From NCBI GenBank assembly GCA_024398095.1, contig JAKSJK010000007.1:1-52943 (forward strand): a stretch of DNA of 52,943 nucleotides, written 5' to 3'. Source of the DNA: Bacteroidales bacterium. Lineage in GTDB: Bacteria > Bacteroidota > Bacteroidia > Bacteroidales > UBA932. Below the pieces are notes generated by a model. That model saw only the letters and a program-made list of their open reading frames with translations, did no database searches and had not been told where the DNA came from. This document shows, in pieces, positions 16,127 through 24,942 of the stretch (position 1 is the first letter of the stretch; each line of letters starts with the position of its first letter). A program made the translations under genes and the position numbers.

Positions 16127-19096
16127 CTACTCTGTTACCGAATGATACCTGTATGCTTTGACAGGTCGCCCTCGATCATCTACAATCTGAGACAGCCTCC
16201 CATGTGCATCGTAAATATAGTATGTCGTCCTGCCGGCAGGATCGGTAATAGACGACACACCGACATTCGGAATATAGTCATAGACTGTGGTTTCAAAGCG
16301 GTTGTCCTCATAAAGCAAAGAACGAAGTTCATCTGGCAGCCCCTCAAGGAAACAATTTCCCCAAACATAGTCTTCAGCAAGCGAGAGATACATGCTCAGA
16401 GAGCAGTTATGTAAGACAGCCACAGGATACAAACCATCGTATCCCCACAGATAAGTCGTGTGCGTGCCGTCGCGACTGATTTCCTCGACAGGCAGGAGAT
16501 CCTCATCGTGATGAATCACCATATTGCAGACCAAGTCATCGTCGAACTCAAAGCCAGAAAAAGGGCCAGGATTTGACGGTGAAAGGCGAAGAACGGACAC
16601 GCCGGACATCAGCGGTACGCCTTCAACGATTTCGTAGGCATAAGACTTTCCTGATTTCAAGCGTAGGCGGGAATCTGATGGATCGGGTGACAGATGGAAT
16701 GCAGACAGTTCCTTGACCGGATAGGAGCCCATGCCCTGATTCAGCATCTCCCGCATCAGGCCGCTGCTTTCAGACAGGTCAGCGACATACTGTACGCGGT
16801 CGACATAGGTAGATCCCAGGCCGTAATCGATATTGCGGGTCTCCGTCACCTGGCCAAGGGAATTGTAGGAAAAGGAGGTCGAGGATAGGAGGCTATCCGT
16901 GCCCTCCCACTGCACTGAGACTGTACCCGCAGGCAGGATGTTCGAGAGGAACAGTCTGTGAGGATAGGTCGTCGCGACAGCCGCATAGGCACTCGTGAAC
17001 ACCTCATGGTCCGAGACGGATCTGTCGACATAGCTCCTCCGTTCCTCCTTCCACGGGATCGACGAGCCTGCTGCATAATGGCGGACGCGTCTGACAAGAC
17101 CACGGAGATAATGGCGCGAGTCTGCATAGACAAATGCGTCATTCATCATATCTGAGCCCACGTCCACTCCACCGAATACACGGATCGTGGACCCGTCGGG
17201 GTACTGATCCTGACAGTCCTCATCAAGGAAGCTGGTGAAATCAGTCTTTGTACGGCTTCCGTTCCCAAGCCTCTCCGTCACGGAAGAATAGGTCACATCA
17301 TGGGCATCCAACGGATACGAGAAGGTACTGAACGAGGACAGGGAAATCTGCTCACAACGGTAGCCGCTATCCGCATGGGTCGCGCTGAAATAATTGTAGT
17401 AGTAAGGATACCTTTCCAGGATTCCGCTGCTGCGTCCATCAGTTGAATAATCATAGCTGCGCGTTGAGGGACCTGCGGATATTGTCTTTATTCGGAGGCC
17501 ACCGCAGACCTGGTCAGTCTGTTCATCACACAGATAGAGGAAGCCATACGAGCTGGCATCCCTGCGCAGCGAGTGAGAATATGTGTTCTGCTCGTAGGTG
17601 TATTCGGAAAAACCACCCGTAGGATAGTATAACCGGCGAAGCATGCCCGTCGTTGCTGGCTCAAAGTCCGGCTCTCTGCGGGATGTCTGCGTATTTATCG
17701 TCTGATCCAGAAAAGTGGCACCGATGTTCACCTCCGGAATCAGGTCGGAAAAGTCGTAGGCGGGTTGGACGTCATTGAGGAAGCCCCAGTGGTCAATTGA
17801 GGTCGTTCCCTGGTAGGGGAACACACCGTCTTCACGGTAGTAGTCCATGGACCATGAGCCCAGTCCATCCACATGAACCGACCTGAGCAGCAATAGTGGA
17901 TTTCCATGCGACGGATAGAAATAGGTGAATCTGATTGTGCGCAGGATGCGGTGCCGGAGCACATCTGAGACAACTATGCTGTCCAGTTTCTTTGTGTATA
18001 GCAGATCTTCGGGAGATGAACCGTAGCGGCAGAGTTTCTCACAGCGAAGACGGTCGGAATAATGAAACACCATCTCAACGCCGGAATCAGGGACCGATAT
18101 ACGGATGAGAGAAGCCGTATTGGTATCAAAACGCAAATACCTGCGATCAGACAGTGCATATGAGAGGCTCGCATAGCCGTTGAGAAATCCCGGACCGTCG
18201 TCGACATCCTCCTGAAACGAAGAACCCCTAAACGCAGAAGGTCTGACGCACGAAAGACCTGTCTGCACTGCATACACCAATGACATCTCACGGCCTGTCG
18301 GAGACGTGATACCAGTGAGCATCCAGGACATGTAGACATCTCCACTCACCGAAGGAACTCCATCTTCATAGGAGGAACTGATGCTGAAATCCTGATCGCG
18401 GTCATGGGTAAAACGATAGCTGAAACCGTCTCCGGCAGTAATCGTGAAATGAGATATGATTCCATCCGAGGGATCATCCGGCTCTATATGATACAGTCCA
18501 GGGGATGCATCAGCCTCGAAGACCTGACACTTGAACCCACCTTGAGGAATACGGACAATTATGAACTTGCCAGAATGTCCCATGAAATTGAACGAGAAGA
18601 TGTCCGGCTCAGTCTCATACTTCAGGGAGCCAGACTGGGGCTGATAGTAAACCATGCCACTCCCAGGGATATCTAAGAAAGTCCTACCTCCGTCCAGGAG
18701 GCTCGAACTGTAGTCCGACCGCGAGAACTTCAGGCAGCCATTGAGATTGCCCGAAGCACTCTCATCGCACAGCTGCCGCACCTCGCGCGTAATGCAGCCT
18801 CCGGCGCACAGAGTCCATCCAAGACCAGTCATACCCGTGGTCATGTTAGGCCGGAAGCCGTTGCCGCTGTAATTCAGACTCACAGGAAATGTAAAATCCT
18901 TGTCCTGGTATGTGTATAGACTTATGGACTCATGCAATGTACCTGTGTAGAGATCAGGGCAGCTCTCGGTGCCATATTTCATGAACGACCACACGTCGGG
19001 TGCCAGGGGCACTACCTCCTTACCATACTTCTGCTGGGCTGAGAGAGCCCAAGGCAAAACAGAGAAAATAAATAGAATTGTCAAGAGTTTTCGCAT
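16127..19096 (-). CDS. Secreted RHS/YD-repeat partner protein
   Basis: A 989-residue protein with a signal peptide (MRKLLTILFIFSVLPWALSAQ). The start at ATG 19096 is chosen because the signal begins there, although the frame extends 23 codons upstream. The N-terminal half has the opening seen in RHS partner proteins of Bacteroidota (SLNYSGNGFRPN, TGMTGLGWTL). YD-type repeats follow, and the end reads TYYIYDAHGRLSQIVDDRG. There is no RHS core and no toxin tip. It precedes the tip-bearing RHS gene by 11 bases and is probably part of the same shell or delivery structure. Export by Sec, rather than type VI secretion, is implied by both signal peptides. Confidence 0.85.
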   Translation of the reverse strand: MRKLLTILFIFSVLPWALSAQQKYGKEVVPLAPDVWSFMKYGTESCPDLYTGTLHESISLYTYQDKDFTFPVSLNYSGNGFRPNMTTGMTGLGWTLCAGGCITREVRQLCDESASGNLNGCLKFSRSDYSSSLLDGGRTFLDIPGSGMVYYQPQSGSLKYETEPDIFSFNFMGHSGKFIIVRIPQGGFKCQVFEADASPGLYHIEPDDPSDGIISHFTITAGDGFSYRFTHDRDQDFSISSSYEDGVPSVSGDVYMSWMLTGITSPTGREMSLVYAVQTGLSCVRPSAFRGSSFQEDVDDGPGFLNGYASLSYALSDRRYLRFDTNTASLIRISVPDSGVEMVFHYSDRLRCEKLCRYGSSPEDLLYTKKLDSIVVSDVLRHRILRTIRFTYFYPSHGNPLLLLRSVHVDGLGSWSMDYYREDGVFPYQGTTSIDHWGFLNDVQPAYDFSDLIPEVNIGATFLDQTINTQTSRREPDFEPATTGMLRRLYYPTGGFSEYTYEQNTYSHSLRRDASSYGFLYLCDEQTDQVCGGLRIKTISAGPSTRSYDYSTDGRSSGILERYPYYYNYFSATHADSGYRCEQISLSSFSTFSYPLDAHDVTYSSVTERLGNGSRTKTDFTSFLDEDCQDQYPDGSTIRVFGGVDVGSDMMNDAFVYADSRHYLRGLVRRVRHYAAGSSIPWKEERRSYVDRSVSDHEVFTSAYAAVATTYPHRLFLSNILPAGTVSVQWEGTDSLLSSTSFSYNSLGQVTETRNIDYGLGSTYVDRVQYVADLSESSGLMREMLNQGMGSYPVKELSAFHLSPDPSDSRLRLKSGKSYAYEIVEGVPLMSGVSVLRLSPSNPGPFSGFEFDDDLVCNMVIHHDEDLLPVEEISRDGTHTTYLWGYDGLYPVAVLHNCSLSMYLSLAEDYVWGNCFLEGLPDELRSLLYEDNRFETTVYDYIPNVGVSSITDPAGRTTYYIYDAHGRLSQIVDDRGRPVKAYRYHSVTE

Positions 19097-19124
19097 TTGG
19101 ATTAATAGATTAGTGTTCAATGCG

Positions 19125-19155
19125 TAAATATAGAAAACAGATAGGATATATACAA
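19125..19155 (-). promoter_or_regulatory. Possible promoter for the RHS locus
   Basis: Minus strand: TTG (19155-19153), 20-base spacer, TATATTTA (19132-19125). This is one mismatch from TAnnTTTG. It lies 28 bases before the RHS partner start and overlaps the porin terminator. Confidence 0.4.
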
Positions 19156-19183
19156 AAAAACGCACCCTGCAATAGGATGCGTT
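19153..19183 (-). terminator. Rho-independent terminator after the porin gene
   Basis: On the minus strand AACGCATCC (19183-19175) pairs with GGGTGCGTT (19167-19159), with one T-G pair and a seven-base loop, and is followed by a run of T. It separates the porin-transporter operon from the RHS locus. Confidence 0.85.
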
Positions 19184-19204
19184 CTGTATTATATGGAAAA
19201 TTTT

Positions 19205-20509
19205 CTAGAAGTTAAACTTGATCATCGCCTGGACGCGGTGGTTGCCCACCCAGTGCAGGTCTGTGGTGGCAAGCTTGCGGGCATTTGCCTTGCCGTATTC
19301 GACACCGGTATACATATACTCAAGACCGATCTGGAACTTGCCGATGGTGTAGAGGATGTCCGGCTGGATACGGAACATCTGGTTCACTGAGCCTGCGCTG
19401 TTCTTAGCCCAGAAGTTGCCCACGATGTCCTTTGAAGTGCCGAATTCCTTGATGTAGCCCAGGAAGAGGGATGGAGTCCAGGCCTTAGCCTTGTAGGCGA
19501 AGGTTGTCCAGGTGGAAAGGTTCCTGGTGGCTGAATATTCCCAGCTGCCGTCAGCATTCTCTGCAGAAACACCGTAGCCGCCCACGAAATTCAGGTGTGA
19601 ACCGTCGTTGACATAGGTCACCTTCTGCTTCCAGGTGAAGTTCCCGAATTTCTCCTGACCATAGAAGAAGAGATCGTAGGTAGTGAGTCGGTCGCTTACC
19701 TTGACTTTGACCTCTTCATCGACGCTGTCGCCGTTGATATCCTTCATTATGATGCCGTAGTTTCGCGGCTTGATGCTGAGCACATCGGCTCCGAGACGGA
19801 AGAGGAGATTCTTGTTCTTGAAGTTGAGACCGAGGTATCCCTCAGGGGTGCAGCCGTACTTGATGAAGTTCGCAGAAGCTGCAGCCTTGCTCCAGTTATC
19901 CGGATCCGGGCCGGTCGAGGTGTACTGCATCTGCCATAGAGCCGAAGCAGTGAGGGAGAAGCCCTTGCCGAGATCGAAGTCTGCGGCCACCTGAGGAGTT
20001 CTGCTGAAGGCCCCGAAAGGCACGCCCACCTCAAGGCTGAGGATGTCCGGGAAGTCAGCAGCCATAGGATGCCATGCCTGACCCATCTTCCAGGTCCTCC
20101 AATCCTTGTTAACGGTCACGAAAGCCTGGCGGAGACGGAGCTGAGCGGTACCGGTTACACCGGAAACGCCGCAGTAGAAGTCAGTCTCGACCTTTGCACC
20201 GAACTTGTAGCCCTTGATCTCATAGCCTGAGACATCGAGACCGACACGGGTGGTGAGAGCGGCCCAGCGGAATGAAGGGATGGCATTGAGGTCAACGCCG
20301 TCACTCATGTTCACGTCCTTAGGCATATAGTAATATAGGTCTTCTGTGCCCGCCGAGCTCTCGCGGGTGTCGAACGCAAAATAGTTGCGTATGAAGCCGT
20401 ACACCTTGAAGTGGTTCTCCAGGTGTTCCTTGACGGCTTCAGTCTTGCTTTGAGCATTAAGCGGCAGCACTGTGAGCAGTGCCGCCGCCATTATGAAAAG
20501 TTTCTTCAT
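19205..20509 (-). CDS. Outer-membrane porin-like protein
   Basis: A 434-residue exported beta-barrel protein. A signal peptide (MKKLFIMAAALLTVLPLNAQ) is followed by alternating aromatic/polar strands (YGFIRNYFAFDTRES, GAKVETDFYCGV, LRQAFVTVNKDW). The C-terminus QAMIKFNF ends in Phe, as expected for a barrel assembled by the Bam complex. It resembles Bacteroidota porins of the DcaP/OprO-like kind. Its start codon overlaps the DASS transporter stop (TAATG), so the two are coupled and the porin probably admits the transporter's substrate across the outer membrane. A strong terminator follows. Confidence 0.82.
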   Translation of the reverse strand: MKKLFIMAAALLTVLPLNAQSKTEAVKEHLENHFKVYGFIRNYFAFDTRESSAGTEDLYYYMPKDVNMSDGVDLNAIPSFRWAALTTRVGLDVSGYEIKGYKFGAKVETDFYCGVSGVTGTAQLRLRQAFVTVNKDWRTWKMGQAWHPMAADFPDILSLEVGVPFGAFSRTPQVAADFDLGKGFSLTASALWQMQYTSTGPDPDNWSKAAASANFIKYGCTPEGYLGLNFKNKNLLFRLGADVLSIKPRNYGIIMKDINGDSVDEEVKVKVSDRLTTYDLFFYGQEKFGNFTWKQKVTYVNDGSHLNFVGGYGVSAENADGSWEYSATRNLSTWTTFAYKAKAWTPSLFLGYIKEFGTSKDIVGNFWAKNSAGSVNQMFRIQPDILYTIGKFQIGLEYMYTGVEYGKANARKLATTDLHWVGNHRVQAMIKFNF

Positions 20510-21930
20510 TAGAATCCTACGATGATAAGTACGCCGTATCCGAGGATGAGGCCTACAATACCCATGATAATACCCATCTTGGCCATATCCTTGGTCTCAA
20601 CGAGGCCGGTAGAGGATGCAATTGCATTTGGCGGGGTTGAGATAGGAAGGATCATTGCAACTGAAGTAGAGATTGCAAGGCCGATGAGGAGCGCTGCAGA
20701 ACCGCCGAATGCCTCGAGGTCTACTGCTGCCGCAACGGTGGCGAGGATAGGGAGAAGCAGGTTGGCTGCAGAGGTGTGTGAAAGGAAGTTTGCGATTGCG
20801 TAGCCGACGATGCCGGAAACGAGGATCACAACGATTGCAGGCATTGAGCTGAATGGGATGGTGTCCACGAGCACCTTTGCCAGACCGGTCTTCATGAGAG
20901 CGGTGCCGAGTGCGAGACCGCCTGCAACCATCCAGAGCACATCCCAGTTGATCTCTGCGAAGTCCTTCTTGGAGAATACGCCGGTAGCGACGAAGATTGC
21001 GAACGGAATGAGAGCCACCTCGTTGGAGTTGAGGTTGGTGATCTTCTCAGGGATGAGCCAGAGAGCGATGGTGATCACGAAGGTAGCTGCTACCACCCAG
21101 AACTTGTAGTCCTTCTTCTTGTCCGAGTTGATCTCGAGTTTGATCTCCTTGGCCTTGAATGGGAAGAAGAGAAGGAGGCATGCCCAGGCGATGATGAGCA
21201 TCACGAGCACGTAAGGAACCATCCTTACGCACCACTCGCCGAAGCCCACCTCGATGCCGAGGTTCTCCTTGAGGTAACCGAGTGCGATTACGTTAGGAGG
21301 GGTTCCGATAGGGGTACCGATACCACCGATGTTGGCACCGATAGGAATTGCGAGAGCAAGACCGATCTTGCCCTTTCCGTCTGCAGGAAGGCTCTTGAGC
21401 ACAGGTGCGAGGAATGCGAGCATCATAGCTGCGGTAGCGGTGTTGCTCATGAACATGGAGAACACAGCCACAACGAGGAGGATACCCAGAAGCACGGTCT
21501 TAGGGTTGGTACCGAAAGGTTTGAGGAGCACTTTGGCAAGCACAACGTCGAGGCCGACCTTGGTAGCAGCGATAGCGAGCACGAAACCACCCATGAAGAG
21601 CATGATGGTCGGGCTTGCAAACTGAGCCATGAAGTCCTTGTAGCCCACGAGGGTACCTACATTCTCACCATTGGTGAGGAAAGAGAAGGCACCGTTGGAC
21701 ACGGTGAAGATGAGGAGTACCATCGTGATGATGGAAGTCGCCCAAGCCGGTACTGCCTCGATGATCCACATGCTGGCAGCGAAGACGAAGAGAGCGATGG
21801 TCCTCTGCTGAACGAGGGTCAGACCCTCGATGCCGAACCATTCGGTAGGCATGCAGAAAAGGAACACAGAAACTGCGAGAAGGATTGGGAGAATCACGCA
21901 GTTCTTGATGCTGAATTTAGAGTTTGCCAT
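20509..21930 (-). CDS. DASS family sodium:dicarboxylate symporter (SLC13-like)
   Basis: A 473-residue inner-membrane carrier with about twelve hydrophobic segments. Both family substrate/sodium motifs are present: MSNTATAAMMLAFLAP in the first half and SHTSAANLLLPILA in the second. A GIGTPIGTPPNVIALGY segment also fits DASS proteins. Likely substrates are succinate, fumarate, malate or sulfate-like anions; the sequence does not settle which. Its stop overlaps the porin start by one base. It is separated from the nitroreductase gene by a terminator. No standard promoter was found in the 55 bases upstream. Confidence 0.92.
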   Translation of the reverse strand: MANSKFSIKNCVILPILLAVSVFLFCMPTEWFGIEGLTLVQQRTIALFVFAASMWIIEAVPAWATSIITMVLLIFTVSNGAFSFLTNGENVGTLVGYKDFMAQFASPTIMLFMGGFVLAIAATKVGLDVVLAKVLLKPFGTNPKTVLLGILLVVAVFSMFMSNTATAAMMLAFLAPVLKSLPADGKGKIGLALAIPIGANIGGIGTPIGTPPNVIALGYLKENLGIEVGFGEWCVRMVPYVLVMLIIAWACLLLFFPFKAKEIKLEINSDKKKDYKFWVVAATFVITIALWLIPEKITNLNSNEVALIPFAIFVATGVFSKKDFAEINWDVLWMVAGGLALGTALMKTGLAKVLVDTIPFSSMPAIVVILVSGIVGYAIANFLSHTSAANLLLPILATVAAAVDLEAFGGSAALLIGLAISTSVAMILPISTPPNAIASSTGLVETKDMAKMGIIMGIVGLILGYGVLIIVGF

Positions 21931-21982
21931 TATAATATCTGTTAGTTTTTGTTGCCGTCCAGGTCTGCTTTTTCATATAATG

Positions 21983-22010
21983 AAAAGCGACCGCCCTAAA
22001 AAGCGGTCGC
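21983..22010 (-). terminator. Rho-independent terminator after the gdhA-nitroreductase operon
   Basis: GCGACCGC (21987-21994) and GCGGTCGC (22003-22010) form a perfect 8-bp stem with an eight-base loop. On the minus strand the stem is followed by TTTTCATT. Confidence 0.8.
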
Positions 22011-22045
22011 AAATGTACGAATTTTTTGGCTATTATCAACTTACG

Positions 22046-22525
22046 CTACTGCTTTTGTTCGTAGCCGAGGGCTATGACGCAAAGAATGCCCATATGCTCC
22101 GGTACCCCGAGCAGTTCGCGGACGTAATCTTCCGCAGTTCCCGGCACGCTGCCATCCTTGCTCCTCGGCCTGCCTGCAACCTGCACCCAGCAGCTTCCAA
22201 GGCCGAGATTCACGGCTGAAAGCTGGATGAAAGTCGCGCTGATCGAGGAGTTGACCTCATAGAGATCGGTCTTGGTGGTATCCCCAAGAACCACGATAGC
22301 AGCCTTTGCATTCTTGATAAGAGCAGATCCGCTGGTACGCATCTCAGAGAGCGCGAGCAGCGTGTCCGGTTCCTCGATTACGAGAAAAGCCGAACTCTTG
22401 GTATTTTTGCTTGATGGAGCCGTCTGCGCCTGGATCAGGATCGCATCGATCAGTTCCCTTGGCACTTCCCGGTCCTCGAAATGCCTCACACTGTGCCTTG
22501 CGGCGATAACGTCATTGAAATTCAT
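22046..22525 (-). CDS. Nitroreductase family protein
   Basis: A 159-residue FMN-dependent oxidoreductase. The N-terminus AARHSVRHFEDREVP has the Arg-x-Ser-x-Arg motif for FMN phosphate, followed by QTAPSSKNTKS and, near the end, LGLGSCWVQ. It is at the short end of the family range. The start ATG lies 9 bases after gdhA and the two are probably cotranscribed. A terminator follows. The natural substrate is unknown; NAD(P)H-dependent reduction of quinones or nitro compounds is the family activity. Confidence 0.88.
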   Translation of the reverse strand: MNFNDVIAARHSVRHFEDREVPRELIDAILIQAQTAPSSKNTKSSAFLVIEEPDTLLALSEMRTSGSALIKNAKAAIVVLGDTTKTDLYEVNSSISATFIQLSAVNLGLGSCWVQVAGRPRSKDGSVPGTAEDYVRELLGVPEHMGILCVIALGYEQKQ

Positions 22526-22534
22526 ATAGATAAA

Positions 22535-23878
22535 TTAGATAATTCCCTGCTCGAGCATCGCCTGGGCGACCTTCATGAAACCGGCGATATTGGCTCCTTT
22601 CACATAGTCGACGCTGCCGTCCGGCTGGGTGCCGAACTTCACGCACTGCTCATGGATGCTCTGCATGATCTGATGGAGCTTGGAGTCCACCTCCTCGGCA
22701 GTCCAGCTGATGTGGGAAGCATTCTGGGTCATCTCAAGACCCGAGGTAGCAACACCGCCAGCGTTCACAGCCTTGCCAGGGGCGAACAGGACTCCATTGT
22801 TCTGGAAATAGTGGATTGCACCCGGCTGGCAGCCCATATTGCTGACCTCGCAGCAGCACCAGCAGCCATTGGCCACGAGTTCCTTAGCATCCTCCTCGGA
22901 AAGTTCATTCTGGAAAGCGCAAGGAAGGGCGATGTCCACCGGAATGCTCCAGGACTTCTTGCCTGCGATGAACTGGGCCTTGTCCGGGAAACGGGTAGCC
23001 ATATCCTCGACCCTATCGCGGTTCGAAGCACGCATCACCAGCATATAGTCTATCATTTCCCTGGTGATGCCTTCCGGAATGTGGCAGACACCGTCAGGGC
23101 CGGAGATAGCCACGACCTTGGCACCCAGCTGGGTAGCCTTGATGCTGGCGCCCCAGGCCACATTGCCGAAGCCTGAGAGGGCAACCTTCTTGCCGGCGAT
23201 GTCCTTGCCAGCATGGTGGAGAAGATGCTGGGTAAAATAGAGTGCGCCGAAACCGGTAGCCTCAGGACGTAGGATAGAGCCTCCCCAGGTACCGCCCTTG
23301 CCGGTCAGTACGCCTGTATTGTACTGACGTGCGAGCTTCTTGTACTGGCCGTAGAGATAGCCTATCTCACGGCCGCCCACGCCCACGTCGCCGGCAGGAA
23401 CATCCTGGTCAGGGCCGATGCACTGCCAGAGTTCCTGCATGAAAGCCTGGCAGAAACGCATGATCTCGCCGTTGGACTTGCCCTTCGGATCGAAATCGGA
23501 GCCGCCCTTGGCACCACCCATAGGCAGGGTTGTGAGAGCATTCTTGAAGGTCTGCTCAAAACCGAGGAACTTCAGCATGGAAGGAGTAACCGCCCTGTGG
23601 AAGCGGAGACCGCCCTTGTAAGGACCGATGGCAGAATTGAACTGGATGCGGTAGCCGGTATTGGTCTGCACCTCACCCTTGTCGTCCACCCAGGTGACCC
23701 TGAATGAGAAGATGCGGTCCGGCTCGACCATCCTCTCGACAATCTTGGCCTGTTCGAACTCAGGATGCATGTTGTAGACATCCTCGATTGATTCAAGCAC
23801 TTCCCTGACTGCCTGGAGGTACTCGCTTTCTCCAGGATACTTCGCCTGGAGACGGTTCATTATAGTTTGTGTATTCAT
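22535..23878 (-). CDS. gdhA: NADP-type glutamate dehydrogenase
   Basis: A 447-residue hexameric-type enzyme that interconverts 2-oxoglutarate plus ammonia and glutamate. The catalytic lysine K124 (PMGGAKGGSDFDPKG) and aspartate D164 (VPAGDVGVGGRE) are present. The dinucleotide fold has SGFGNVAWG. The MNTQTIMNRLQAKYPGESEYLQAV opening is typical of Bacteroidota GdhA. It lies 42 bases after korB on the same strand, with no visible terminator between. Supply of 2-oxoglutarate by KorAB and its amination by GdhA may therefore be coordinated. NADP preference is inferred from family length and position, not from a decisive residue. Confidence 0.96.
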   Translation of the reverse strand: MNTQTIMNRLQAKYPGESEYLQAVREVLESIEDVYNMHPEFEQAKIVERMVEPDRIFSFRVTWVDDKGEVQTNTGYRIQFNSAIGPYKGGLRFHRAVTPSMLKFLGFEQTFKNALTTLPMGGAKGGSDFDPKGKSNGEIMRFCQAFMQELWQCIGPDQDVPAGDVGVGGREIGYLYGQYKKLARQYNTGVLTGKGGTWGGSILRPEATGFGALYFTQHLLHHAGKDIAGKKVALSGFGNVAWGASIKATQLGAKVVAISGPDGVCHIPEGITREMIDYMLVMRASNRDRVEDMATRFPDKAQFIAGKKSWSIPVDIALPCAFQNELSEEDAKELVANGCWCCCEVSNMGCQPGAIHYFQNNGVLFAPGKAVNAGGVATSGLEMTQNASHISWTAEEVDSKLHQIMQSIHEQCVKFGTQPDGSVDYVKGANIAGFMKVAQAMLEQGII

Positions 23879-23920
23879 GTGGTTAATAGTTAGTGTTATT
23901 AATGTGTGGTTGGTATTATT

Positions 23921-24940
23921 CTATTCAACAGTCCAGGTGCTGCCGCTATGGAGCAGGTCGTCCACGCAGCGGATCTTGGACTTGAGTGTCACATCCTTAA
24001 TCTGATCGCGGACACCATCGTCGTAGGTCTGATCCTTTACATCGCGGATGACACCGAGAGCCACAGGCAGATCCGGTCCCTTCATATCGGCCAGCATCAT
24101 GTGGATACCCATATTGTCGCTGTGGGCGTTGTGAGTAAGCACGTCGTTGATGGTGTAGCCGCCTTCGCCTATGGTCACGGCCTTGATACCCATGCCGTGG
24201 AGCACGAGACCCTTGTCGTGATTCTTGCCGAAGATCATTTTCTCGCCATGCTTGAGGATGATGGTACGGTCTGCACGCCACTCCGGATCGGAAAGGTGCT
24301 TGTGGGCACCGTCATTGAAGATGACGCAGTTGGTCAGCATCTCCATCACCGAACAGCCATCGTGGAGAGCCGCCTGGATCATGATGTCCTGGTTCAGTTT
24401 GATCTCCACATCGAGGCTCCTCGCGAAGAAAGTGCCCTTCGCACCGAGCACGAGGCTGCCAGGGGTGAAAGGATGCTCGACAGTTCCGTAAGGCGAAGTC
24501 TTGGTTATGGCGCCCAGCTTGGAAGTCGGAGAATACTGGCCCTTGGTCAGACCGTAGATCTGGTTGTTGAAGAGGATGATATTGATGTCGATGTTGCGGC
24601 GGATGGCGTGAATGAAGTGATTGCCACCGATTGCGAGAGCATCGCCGTCGCCGCAGGCCTGCCATACGGTCAGGTTCGGATTGGCCACTTTGATGCCGGT
24701 AGAAATAGCGGTTGCACGGCCGTGTATGCCGTGGAAGCCGTATGTATTCATATAATAAGGAAGACGTGACGAGCAACCTATGCCGGAAACGACGACATAG
24801 CGCTCGAGGTCATATCCCAGAGCCTGGCTCACTGAAGGCAGGGCTCTCTGAAGTGCTGCAAGTACAGCGTGGTCACCGCATCCCGGGCACCAGCGTACTT
24901 CCTGATCACTCTTGAAATCTTTGAATGTAAGGTTTGCCAT
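23921..24940 (-). CDS. korB: 2-oxoacid:ferredoxin oxidoreductase, beta subunit (KorB-like)
   Basis: A 339-residue thiamine-pyrophosphate subunit of an anaerobic ferredoxin-linked 2-oxoacid oxidoreductase. The N-terminal WCPGCGDHAVL cysteine motif is intact, and GDGDALAIGGNHFIHA followed by FNNQIYGLTKGQ forms the TPP site. The start at ATG 24940 (MANLTFKDFKSDQEV) is chosen over an upstream in-frame start that would overlap korA. It follows korA by two bases. Subunit sizes and the two-gene layout match 2-oxoglutarate:ferredoxin oxidoreductase of Bacteroidota. Pyruvate or branched-chain specificity cannot be fully excluded. Confidence 0.93.
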   Translation of the reverse strand: MANLTFKDFKSDQEVRWCPGCGDHAVLAALQRALPSVSQALGYDLERYVVVSGIGCSSRLPYYMNTYGFHGIHGRATAISTGIKVANPNLTVWQACGDGDALAIGGNHFIHAIRRNIDINIILFNNQIYGLTKGQYSPTSKLGAITKTSPYGTVEHPFTPGSLVLGAKGTFFARSLDVEIKLNQDIMIQAALHDGCSVMEMLTNCVIFNDGAHKHLSDPEWRADRTIILKHGEKMIFGKNHDKGLVLHGMGIKAVTIGEGGYTINDVLTHNAHSDNMGIHMMLADMKGPDLPVALGVIRDVKDQTYDDGVRDQIKDVTLKSKIRCVDDLLHSGSTWTVE

Positions 24941-24942
24941 AA

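Noticed and set aside
11841..19096. RHS locus as a type VI secretion effector
   Set aside because: Both proteins have Sec signal peptides and no type VI structural or adaptor genes are nearby.
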